A stretch of 6,409 bases of DNA from Treponema sp. (GTDB lineage Bacteria; Spirochaetota; Spirochaetia; Treponematales; Breznakiellaceae), in contig JAITAW010000171.1 in NCBI GenBank assembly GCA_031283905.1, forward strand, positions 1-6,409, read 5' to 3'. The position numbers and the translations under genes were made by a program. Below the pieces are notes generated by a model that saw only the letters and a list, made by a program, of their open reading frames with translations, ran no database searches and had not been told where the DNA came from. This document shows positions 1 to 5,105 of the stretch, piece by piece; position 1 is the first letter of the stretch, and the number at the start of each line of letters is the position of its first letter.

Positions 1-462
1 ACCCTGAAGGGCATGGCAACCACAGTGGTATTTTTTGACGATGCCGAAGGGGACATACAAACCTATGCGGAACGGAAAAACTCCTCCTATTATGCCGAAC
101 TGAAGGATCTGCCCAATACCCCGGCCGCCGCTTCTTCCGCTTATTATTATTCGCCCTATAAGGGTAAATCCATCGCCTTGGGCGGCAATACCGACTGCAA
201 GCTGCGCCTGTCGATTACCCTGGCGCGGAAGGGTAAACTTTCCTTCTGGTTCGCCAATCAATCCTACGACAATACAAACATAGGGGCAATCTCCATTGAC
301 GGGACGGAAAAGGCCTCCTGGTCGGGGAATTACAACTGGTCATACCAGGAATATCCCATGGAGGCAGGGGCTCACGAGATTGTATGGACCAAGCATGGCC
401 TCTCCTCCTCCCGCTACAGTTATTTGTCCCTGGACAACATACTGGCGGTCTATACGGAGTGA
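1..462 (+). CDS. C-terminal fragment of a probable surface or secreted protein with a beta-sandwich-like domain
   Basis: The reading frame is open from base 1 and ends at TGA 460-462, giving 153 visible codons. The first ATG (13) has AAGGG only one base before it, too close for a ribosome binding site, so I read this as the 3' end of a longer gene cut by the window edge. The visible part looks like one domain. It starts near VVFFDDAEGD, passes through a KGKSIALGG strand and a GKLSFWFANQSYDN strand, then ISIDGTEKASWSG, a YPMEAGAHEIVW strand, and closes with SLDNILAVYTE. Alternating aromatic and polar residues and the final D-N-I fit the jelly-roll type domains often found at the C-terminus of spirochaete surface proteins, which is a fold-level inference. 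No enzyme motif is visible. A lipoprotein gene follows after 41 bp on the same strand, suggesting an operon of envelope proteins. The function is unknown and may be adhesion or carbohydrate binding. Confidence 0.7.
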   Translation, partial: TLKGMATTVVFFDDAEGDIQTYAERKNSSYYAELKDLPNTPAAASSAYYYSPYKGKSIALGGNTDCKLRLSITLARKGKLSFWFANQSYDNTNIGAISIDGTEKASWSGNYNWSYQEYPMEAGAHEIVWTKHGLSSSRYSYLSLDNILAVYTE

Positions 463-463
463 G

Positions 464-496
464 CGGCGGCACGCACATACCGCCGGATAAAAGGAG
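464..496 (+). promoter_or_regulatory. Intergenic hairpin plus Shine-Dalgarno before the first lipoprotein gene
   Basis: CGGCGG (464-469) pairs with CCGCCG (480-485) around a 10-nt loop and begins one base after the upstream stop codon. AAGGAG (491-496) follows, seven bases before ATG 504, and settles that start. No T-run follows the hairpin, so it is not a classical terminator. It could protect mRNA ends or tune translation. The same arrangement with the same distance to the ATG recurs at 1306-1335. Confidence 0.5.
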
Positions 497-503
497 TGTT
501 TTT

Positions 504-1295
504 ATGAAAAATTTTGGAAATGGTACTATAACCAAGAAAAGCGGTTTGTTGTTGGCCGTCTTGCTTTGCGTGTTTTTCTCCGCCTGTGTACCAGCCCCAG
601 ACGAACCCGCCAAAACAGAAGAAAAGATAGGGACAAGTTTAATGATTAATAACCTATCAGACTATCCTCTTATTAGCGTTGAATACTCATCCGTTGATTT
701 TGGTACTATAAAAAGCGGTAGAGATGCAACCAAAGAAGTAAATCATGGAACGAAGTATATCTTCTTCTACCTTCAAAGCAGCGCCAGCGGAATGGTACGC
801 TGTAGGACAGAGGCGCTGACTTGCGCAGAAGATATAAAGAATGAGTATATTATTACCAATAACACAATTATTACCCTTACGGGCAGCGATAAAAAAAACA
901 CGCTAAAGAATGTATGCGCTGAATTAAATGTTTCGCTTCAATATTATGATATAGGCGATATAGGGCCGGGCGGCGGTTTTATATTTTTATCCGCTGCGGG
1001 ACAATATAAAGAATGCAGCGGCGATTTAGGCGCATATAATTGGAATGATGCCGTAACGACAGCTAAAAATTACAAAGGCGGAGGATTTGATAATTGGCAT
1101 CTGCCGGATATTGGCGAACTTGACTTGATATATAATAAAATTCATAAAAACAGACAAGGAATTTTCTTTAACGAGAATTATTGGTCTACGACAATAATTG
1201 GATATTATTATGCTATGTCCTTTGCTAATGGTAAAAGTTATTATGGTTATGCCACTTCTGATTTACTTAGAGTGATTGCAGTGAGAGAATTTTAG
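504..1295 (+). CDS. DUF1566 (Lcl_C) domain lipoprotein
   Basis: The product is a predicted envelope lipoprotein of 263 residues. ATG 504 is chosen because AAGGAG lies seven bases upstream and a signal peptide starts right there. An ATG further upstream in the same frame (384) would overlap the preceding gene by 79 bp and bury the signal peptide. The signal peptide has a KK pair (residues 11-12), a hydrophobic core (about 14-25) and lipobox F-S-A-C with Cys28 as the lipidation site. Residues 42-137 form a domain shared with the next gene's product. Residues 149-263 match the DUF1566 pattern: DIGPGGGFIF (152-161), W180 followed by NDAV, GGGFDNWHLPDIGEL (192-206), YWSTT (226-230), and a terminal LRVIAVREF. 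DUF1566 is a C-type-lectin-like family of unproven function found in many bacterial surface proteins. A role at the cell surface, perhaps ligand binding, is inference. The coding sequence appears AT-rich compared with pheS and aroA, consistent with an accessory gene. Confidence 0.85.
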   Translation: MKNFGNGTITKKSGLLLAVLLCVFFSACVPAPDEPAKTEEKIGTSLMINNLSDYPLISVEYSSVDFGTIKSGRDATKEVNHGTKYIFFYLQSSASGMVRCRTEALTCAEDIKNEYIITNNTIITLTGSDKKNTLKNVCAELNVSLQYYDIGDIGPGGGFIFLSAAGQYKECSGDLGAYNWNDAVTTAKNYKGGGFDNWHLPDIGELDLIYNKIHKNRQGIFFNENYWSTTIIGYYYAMSFANGKSYYGYATSDLLRVIAVREF

Positions 1296-1305
1296 TCTTT
1301 GATAC

Positions 1306-1335
1306 GCCGGCACGTTTTGCCGGCCGCACAAGGAG
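1306..1335 (+). promoter_or_regulatory. Intergenic hairpin plus Shine-Dalgarno before the second lipoprotein gene
   Basis: GCCGGCA (1306-1312) pairs perfectly with TGCCGGC (1318-1324) across a five-base loop. AAGGAG (1330-1335) follows, seven bases before ATG 1343. No U-tract follows the stem. The layout and the distance from stem end to ATG (18 nt between them) are the same as at 464-503, and both ATGs are followed by AAAAA. Confidence 0.5.
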
Positions 1336-1342
1336 TATTTTT

Positions 1343-2077
1343 ATGAAAAACGTTGTATTAACCGTTGTAGTTCTTACCGTATGTATTGGGTGCAGCCAGC
1401 CTGATGATACCGGTTACTCCGGTAATACCGGTAATACCGGCAGCACTGTTGATAGTGCGGCTACCCCTCCAAAAACTACGGTAAAGATAAAAAATGAGTC
1501 ATCCCGCAGTTTGTACTCTGTCAAATGGCAAAACGCTTATTTTCCGGGCAGCGGCTCCTATTTACGGCCCGGCGAGTCTTATACAAGAAAATTTTCCACA
1601 TCCGCAGATCTCTCCGGATATATATATTTTTATAAGATTCTTGGGACCGGCGAATCGTTATCGCTTCGGACGCAGGCGTTTATTGCCGCGCCTCATGGAG
1701 AAGCGTTTGACTTTACTTTTACCGATAACTCGATTGTTATAGATATGGAAAATCTTAACAATATTCAAAGTCTTGTAACCATAGATAAGGTGTTGATGCC
1801 TCCCCGCGTTACATGGACCAAACTTTCTAATAATACAATTGTCATGAGATGGGATGCGGTAAAGTATGCAACCGATTATACGGTCTATGAAAAAGACCCG
1901 GTTTCCGGCAGCTTATGCGTAATGTTCCGATTTGTAAAGACGCAATGTTCTTCTATGGAGTTTAGGCTTGACGGCATACCGTCCGGCAGAAATTTATACT
2001 TTGTGGTACGCGCATCCGATGATCATTACCGGTACAGCGAAGATTCAAATGTGGTTTCCGTGTATTTCGCCCCTTAA
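1343..2077 (+). CDS. Lipoprotein with a shared N-terminal domain and a fibronectin type III-like C-terminus
   Basis: The product is a predicted envelope lipoprotein of 244 residues. ATG 1343 has AAGGAG seven bases upstream and opens a short signal peptide: K2, hydrophobic residues 4-13, then lipobox C-I-G-C with Cys17 lipidated, a relaxed form compatible with spirochaetes. A low-complexity linker of GNT-type triplets (residues 21-35) follows. Residues 44-145 are related to residues 42-137 of the preceding gene's product: Y-I-x-F-Y, then after an identical 16-residue step R-T-[EQ]-A, then a T-[ND]-N-x-I strand. Residues 152-244 look like a fibronectin type III sandwich: PPRVTWTKLSNNTIVMRWD (153-171), ATDYTVYEK, a Y/F-rich strand NLYFVVRASDD (217-227), and a final SNVVSVYF. 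No catalytic motif is seen. The stop TAA is followed at once by a second in-frame TAA. It is probably cotranscribed with the upstream lipoprotein gene, which is 47 bp away. A binding or adhesion role is inference from the folds. Confidence 0.8.
   Translation: MKNVVLTVVVLTVCIGCSQPDDTGYSGNTGNTGSTVDSAATPPKTTVKIKNESSRSLYSVKWQNAYFPGSGSYLRPGESYTRKFSTSADLSGYIYFYKILGTGESLSLRTQAFIAAPHGEAFDFTFTDNSIVIDMENLNNIQSLVTIDKVLMPPRVTWTKLSNNTIVMRWDAVKYATDYTVYEKDPVSGSLCVMFRFVKTQCSSMEFRLDGIPSGRNLYFVVRASDDHYRYSEDSNVVSVYFAP
1403..1447 (+). repeat. In-frame 9-bp tandem repeat encoding a Gly-Asn-Thr linker
   Basis: Five 9-bp units run in register: GATGATACC, GGTTACTCC, GGTAATACC, GGTAATACC and GGCAGCACT. They encode DDT, GYS, GNT, GNT and GST directly after the lipidated Cys17 region. 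Because the unit is a multiple of three, copy-number changes would alter linker length without shifting frame. Such a linker would tether the globular domains to the lipid anchor. Confidence 0.7.
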
Positions 2078-2190
2078 TAAAAGGCCGCTTTTCGCGGAAT
2101 TCGCCGCCGGAGTCCGCGCCCGCTAGGAGGCTTGTAGTCGCCCATCCCTCCGCAGCCGGATTGGAATAAGAGGCGGGAGCGAAGGCTATG

Positions 2191-2219
2191 CGCGTACCCT
2201 TCACGTAGTGAAAGGCGCG
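2191..2219 (+). other. Imperfect hairpin in the 195-bp intergenic region before pheS
   Basis: CGCG (2191-2194) pairs with CGCG (2216-2219), and CCCTTCAC (2197-2204) pairs with GTGAAAGG (2208-2215) apart from one C-A mismatch, around a GTA loop with a two-base bulge. It sits just upstream of the pheS promoter and has no T-run, so it may be a weak end to the lipoprotein transcript. The rest of 2078-2190 shows no gene, tRNA or repeat I can support. A smaller CCGC/GCGG hairpin around 2085-2097 lies directly after the stop. Confidence 0.35.
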
Positions 2220-2225
2220 TCCATC

Positions 2226-2254
2226 TTGCCTTTGCCGCAAAAACGTGCTACTAT
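2226..2254 (+). promoter_or_regulatory. pheS: Sigma70-type promoter for pheS
   Basis: TTGCCT (2226-2231) as -35 and TACTAT (2249-2254) as -10 are separated by exactly 17 bp, and TGC immediately before the -10 gives an extended -10 element. Transcription would begin near 2261, leaving a leader of only about 12 nt that still contains GGAG (2264-2267). No leader peptide or T-box fits in so short a leader. Confidence 0.55.
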
Positions 2255-2272
2255 AGAAACAACGGAGATAGT

Positions 2273-3856
2273 ATGGACACTAACGCGGCTATAAAAAACC
2301 TTCATCCGCTGGAGATAAAAATCATCCTCTTTTATAAGAGAGGCGATGAACTGTTCGTTGACAAGGTGGAAAAAGACCTCAATTTTAAGAGCGGAAACGG
2401 CAATCAGGCGCTTTCCTGGCTTTTGGGCAAGGGTTTGCTACGGGAAATCCGCCGTGAGTCCGCCGTGTTCTTTGAATTGACCGATTTGGGCAAGCAATGG
2501 AAGGAACGGGGAACGCCTGAAGAGCGGATCATAGAACTGGTCAGGATAAAACAGGGCATGAGCCTGCCTGAAATCGCCGCTACGTTGAACCTTGACAATA
2601 AAGACGCGGGCAGCGCGTTTGGAGCGCTTTCCAAGCTGGGCGTTCTCGCCATGAACAGCGACAAGCGGATTGCGTACGCCTATCCTGACGACAAGTCGCA
2701 AAACGGACGCCCCATCGCGGGCGCGGCGGCGGAACGCCTTGCGCTCATCCGGGGACTGCTTGACAAAGCCTCGGAAAACGGCGTTATTGCGGCGGAAGGG
2801 CTTTCCGCCGAAGAACGAGCGGCTCTCGCCGGCATTGCGAAGAAACGCGGCGCAAGCGGCGCGGCGTTCCGCGAATTTGACCGTGAAACCGTCGTGTTCG
2901 GCTTTTCCGAAGAACGAGACGCTGTTGCCGAGGCTCTTGCGCGGGCCGGGCTTACCGGAGAAGAAACCGGCGCCCTCACCCCGGACATGCTTGAAACCGG
3001 CGCATGGAAAACCGCGTCTTTCCGCGCTTACAACGTGCATGTGCCGCCCACCCGCCTTATTCCCGGGCGTACAAATCCCTATGCGAAATTTCTTGAGCAT
3101 GTAAAAGACAAACTCGTGTCTCTGGGGTTCGAGGAGTTTGACGGTCCCCTTGTGGAGACCGAATTCTGGAATTCGGACGCGCTCTTCATGCCCCAATTCC
3201 ATTCGGCGCGGGACATTCATGATGTGTACCGCATCACCGAACCGCAACACGCGCAATTCATTGAGGAACCGTGGCTATCGCAGGTCGCGGCGGCGCATGA
3301 AAACGGCGGTGATACGGGCGGCCGGGGCTGGAGCTACGCCTTTGACCGCGAATTCACCAAACGGCTCATACTCCGCAGTCAGGGAACCGTCATGTCGGCG
3401 AAAACGTTGCCCCACGCGAAAATTCCGGGCAAGTACTTTGGAATACTCCGGTGTTTCCGCTACGACCGTGTGGACGCGACTCATCTATCCGACTTCTACC
3501 AAACCGAAGGCATAGTGCTGGGCGACGAGGTGAACCTCCGCACCCTGCTTGGTTTTCTCGAAATGTTCGCCGTTGAGGTCGCCGGCGCGAAAGAGGTGAA
3601 ATACGTGCCGGGCTATTTCCCCTTCACAGAGCCTTCGGTGGAAGTGCATATAAAGCACCCGGCGCTCGGCTGGTTTGAGCTTGGCGGCTCAGGCATCTTT
3701 CGCCCGGAAGTTACGGCATCGCTTGGCGTACATGTGCCTGTCGCCGCATGGGGCATAGGCATCGACCGCATGGCGCTGATGTCGCTCGGCTTGAACGATC
3801 TGCGGGAGCTTTTCAGCTATGATATTGAGCATGTGCGGCTGCGGCGGACGGCGTAA
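2273..3856 (+). CDS. pheS: Phenylalanine--tRNA ligase alpha subunit, archaeal-type
   Basis: This is the catalytic subunit of the cytoplasmic (alpha-beta)2 enzyme that charges tRNA-Phe. ATG 2273 has GGAG (2264-2267) five bases upstream. At 527 residues it is much longer than the roughly 330-350 residues of most bacterial PheS, because residues 1 to about 240 hold winged-helix-like segments (about 8-78 and 80-140, then a more variable part), as in archaeal and eukaryotic alpha subunits. Archaeal-genre PheRS is an established spirochaete trait attributed to horizontal transfer. The class II core follows: motif 1 region NPYAKFLEHVKDKLVSLGF (268-286), motif 2 region with R393, F395, R396 and the YQTE segment (409-412), phenylalanine-pocket FPF (449-451), and motif 3 GIGIDRMAL (494-502). 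The segment usually reading L-R-T-H-T is LRSQGT here (367-372), so the usual His is Gln370. pheT does not follow, so the beta subunit must be encoded elsewhere. Confidence 0.96.
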   Translation: MDTNAAIKNLHPLEIKIILFYKRGDELFVDKVEKDLNFKSGNGNQALSWLLGKGLLREIRRESAVFFELTDLGKQWKERGTPEERIIELVRIKQGMSLPEIAATLNLDNKDAGSAFGALSKLGVLAMNSDKRIAYAYPDDKSQNGRPIAGAAAERLALIRGLLDKASENGVIAAEGLSAEERAALAGIAKKRGASGAAFREFDRETVVFGFSEERDAVAEALARAGLTGEETGALTPDMLETGAWKTASFRAYNVHVPPTRLIPGRTNPYAKFLEHVKDKLVSLGFEEFDGPLVETEFWNSDALFMPQFHSARDIHDVYRITEPQHAQFIEEPWLSQVAAAHENGGDTGGRGWSYAFDREFTKRLILRSQGTVMSAKTLPHAKIPGKYFGILRCFRYDRVDATHLSDFYQTEGIVLGDEVNLRTLLGFLEMFAVEVAGAKEVKYVPGYFPFTEPSVEVHIKHPALGWFELGGSGIFRPEVTASLGVHVPVAAWGIGIDRMALMSLGLNDLRELFSYDIEHVRLRRTA

Positions 3857-3863
3857 ATGGAAT

Positions 3864-3930
3864 CTGCCCTAAACAGGGCGGCAAAAGAACGCCGTCTCCG
3901 TTCTTCAGCGCGGAGGCGGCATTGTATTAT
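3864..3930 (+). terminator. Double hairpin, probable terminator after pheS
   Basis: The first stem, CTGCCCT (3864-3870) with AGGGCGG (3875-3881), has an AAAC loop and starts seven bases after the pheS stop. The second is a 10-bp stem, GCCGTCTCCG (3891-3900) with CGGAGGCGGC (3911-3920), fully paired in RNA with one G-U, around a 10-nt loop. It is followed by ATTGTATTAT, a weak U-tract. The second hairpin is the better intrinsic terminator candidate. Confidence 0.55.
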
Positions 3931-3958
3931 AAGCTCATATTACGCATGAGTTCGCTTT

Positions 3959-4297
3959 ACTTCTGAAGCGGGATTCCTGTTCAAAGAGGAATTATTGAAG
4001 TTCTGAGCAGGGATAGTTCTGTTCAAAGGGGAATTAACGGAGTTCTGAACACGGATAATTCTGTTCAAAAGGGAATTAACGGGGTTCTGAACAGAGATAA
4101 TTCTGTTCAAAGGGAAATTGCCGGAGTTCTGAGCAGAGATAATTCTGTTCGGAACAAAACAACCGGAGTTCTAAGCAGGGATAATTCTGTTCAAAAGGGA
4201 ATTAACGAAGTTCTGAACAGGGATAATTCTGTTCAAAGGGAGATTGCCGGAGTTCTGAGCAGAGATAATTCTGTTCAAAGAGGGCTTGCCGGACTTG
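3959..4297. repeat. 42-bp tandem repeat array of phased inverted repeats
   Basis: The box CTGTTC begins at 3977, 4019, 4061, 4103, 4145, 4187, 4229 and 4271, exactly 42 bp apart each time. Seven copies contain the dyad TGARCAG, an 8-nt spacer (usually RGATAATT), then CTGTTCA; left arms start at 4004, 4046, 4088, 4130, 4172, 4214 and 4256. The parts between dyads read roughly AARGGRATTAACGGAGTTC or the ATTGCCGGAGTTC variant. The first unit is degenerate, with 2 bp lost between its arms, and the last fades after about 4297. The copy from 4145 diverges most (GTTCGGAACAAAACAACC). A second pairing, TAATTC with GAATTA, overlaps the first in several units and would exclude it. The array fills most of the 530-bp gap before the MarC-family gene. 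Its function is unknown: a cluster of protein-binding sites, a structured transcript, or a decayed repeat-protein gene are the options. Confidence 0.93.
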
Positions 4298-4341
4298 GTA
4301 CCTTATGGTATGCAACAGCCAATGTAACGCATGGCGCATAA
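3967..4341 (+). other. Open frame across the repeat array without a start codon, possible remnant of a 14-residue repeat protein
   Basis: One forward frame runs without a stop from 3967 to TAA 4339-4341, about 124 sense codons. It reads the 42-bp unit as a 14-residue repeat, roughly V-Q-[RK]-[GE]-I-[NA]-G-V-L-[NS]-R-D-N-S, and ends GTLWYATANVTHGA. It has no ATG, GTG or TTG. In the same frame ATG 3946 gives only MSSLYF before TGA 3964-3966. The 2-bp loss in the first unit shows that the frame could once have been joined differently upstream. Against coding: differences between units are not concentrated at third codon positions, and a repeat whose single unit lacks a stop is automatically open throughout. 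I consider it more likely non-coding or a pseudogene. Confidence 0.2.
4286..4314 (+). promoter_or_regulatory. Possible promoter for the MarC-family gene
   Basis: TTGCCG (4286-4291) and TATGCA (4309-4314) are 17 bp apart, with TGG before the -10 as an extended element. The -10 hexamer is poor (3 of 6). It lies at the 3' edge of the repeat array, so the array would sit directly upstream of the promoter, where activator or repressor sites are expected. Confidence 0.3.
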
Positions 4342-4390
4342 CAGGAGGTATAAAGAAGCCTCAGGGCGAACACGGGCTGGGCGTATATGA
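4331..4390 (+). CDS. Possible 19-codon leader ORF overlapping the MarC-family start
   Basis: ATG 4331 opens a frame that encodes MAHNRRYKEASGRTRAGRI and stops at TGA 4388-4390, overlapping the next gene's ATG as ATGA, a classic translational-coupling arrangement. The MarC-family start itself has only a weak purine stretch upstream, so coupling would explain how it is translated. The peptide holds five arginines, two of them as adjacent AGG codons. Against it, ATG 4331 has no evident Shine-Dalgarno, and so short an ORF can occur by chance. No function is assigned. Confidence 0.25.
   Translation: MAHNRRYKEASGRTRAGRI
4343..4349 (+). promoter_or_regulatory. Strong Shine-Dalgarno-like sequence with no start codon at normal distance
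   Basis: AGGAGGT is a near-perfect anti-16S match, but no ATG, GTG or TTG lies 4-12 bases downstream. The next recognised start, ATG 4387, is 37 bases away. It may be a standby ribosome site, be brought near the start by folding, or be coincidental since it encodes the RR of the small ORF at 4331. Confidence 0.35.
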
Positions 4391-5004
4391 AACATGGTTT
4401 TTTACAAATTCTTCTTACCATTCTGTTGGTGATGGATCCCATCGGGATTATTCCGTCTTTTCTGGCGATCACATCCTCATACGACACGAAAACGCGCAAT
4501 CGCATTATAACAAAAGCCATTCTGCTTGCGGGACTGGTGTTGGGCGTATTCCTTGCCGCCGGAAAATTCATCCTTGACTTTTTCGGCATTAAACCGGGCG
4601 CGTTTTACATATCAGGAGGCATCCTTTTCTTTCTCATTGCGTTCGGCATGATCTACAGCAAGCCCGGGACGAACCGTCCGCCGCCTTCCGAAGAAGAAAT
4701 GCACACCGGTTTTGTCGCCCTCTTCCCGCTGGCCATCCACATGATTGCGGGTCCCGGATTGCTCACGGTGATAATGACCTATGTCTCCGGCGGCGACTCG
4801 TGGTTGTCTACCGCGCTGACCTTGCTCCCCGCCGTGCTTATTGGGCTTCTGTGTATGTTCGTGGTTCTTCGATCAAGCGCCTTAATCCTCCGTGTTCTCG
4901 GCGACATGGGCATAGCGGTTATGGAAAAAATAATGGGGCTTATCCTCGCGGGCTTTGCGGTTCAACTCATTTACAACGGGCTTTTGTCCCTCGGCGTTAT
5001 ATAG
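4387..5004 (+). CDS. MarC-family integral membrane protein
   Basis: The product is a 205-residue inner-membrane protein, a normal length for the MarC (UPF0056) family. About six membrane segments are visible: roughly residues 5-27, 41-62, 70-90, 108-133, 139-161 and 180-203. Family marks are MDPIGIIPSFLAIT (16-29), ISGGILFFLIAFGMIY (75-90), PLAIHMIAGPG (114-124) and the C-terminal MGLILAGFAVQLIYNGL (183-199). In many relatives the third motif reads PLAIPLIAGPG; here the second proline is His118. MarC was once linked to multiple antibiotic resistance in E. coli but later work did not support this, and the substrate is unknown. ATG 4387 is the only usable start in this frame after TAA 4351-4353 and gives a standard N-terminus. 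The ribosome binding site is weak. An unusual repeat array lies upstream, and aroA follows 101 bp later, probably on its own promoter. Confidence 0.92.
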   Translation: MKHGFLQILLTILLVMDPIGIIPSFLAITSSYDTKTRNRIITKAILLAGLVLGVFLAAGKFILDFFGIKPGAFYISGGILFFLIAFGMIYSKPGTNRPPPSEEEMHTGFVALFPLAIHMIAGPGLLTVIMTYVSGGDSWLSTALTLLPAVLIGLLCMFVVLRSSALILRVLGDMGIAVMEKIMGLILAGFAVQLIYNGLLSLGVI

Positions 5005-5090
5005 TACCGCGTCCCACAGCGAAGCGGCGCAGAGCGTTGTTCATACGTATCCCGCCCAAATCCGGCGCCCTTCCTTTTTTTCTGTTTTCG

Positions 5091-5099
5091 TGGTATGAT
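5091..5099 (+). promoter_or_regulatory. aroA: Extended -10 promoter placing transcription start at the aroA GTG
   Basis: TGGTATGAT contains TATGAT (5 of 6 to TATAAT) preceded by TGG, an extended -10. The -35 position 17 bp upstream (TTCCTT, 5071-5076) is poor, within a T-rich stretch (5074-5087), as is tolerated with extended -10 elements. Initiation about seven bases after the -10 falls at 5105-5107, on the GTG start codon. Confidence 0.5.
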
Positions 5100-5105
5100 T
5101 TTTTT

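Noticed and set aside
384..503. Earlier ATG (384) as the start of the first lipoprotein gene
   Set aside because: It would add 40 residues before a good signal peptide, overlap the preceding gene and ignore the AAGGAG that serves ATG 504.
2078..2225. tRNA or riboswitch before pheS
   Set aside because: No cloverleaf, T-loop or known aptamer core could be traced, and the promoter lies downstream of this stretch, so it would not be in the pheS leader.
2438..3256. Long reverse-strand ORF (272 aa) inside pheS
   Set aside because: It lies wholly antisense to a clearly conserved gene, shows no recognisable domain, and is expected from GC-rich codon bias.
3964..3966. TGA read through or recoded to join MSSLYF to the repeat frame
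   Set aside because: All other genes here end or read normally with the standard code, no selenocysteine or readthrough context is visible, and the six-residue leader has no ribosome binding site.
3959..4297. CRISPR array
   Set aside because: The whole 42-bp period is repetitive, with no unique spacers of constant length between conserved repeats, and no cas gene is nearby.
4305..4577. 90-aa forward ORF overlapping the MarC-family gene
   Set aside because: It overlaps the conserved membrane protein in another frame and has no hydrophobic pattern or family similarity.
5005..5090. Intrinsic terminator after the MarC-family gene
   Set aside because: There is a T-rich run at 5074-5087 but no adjacent stable stem; the best pairing, GGCGC (5026-5030) with GCGCC (5065-5069), has a 34-nt loop.
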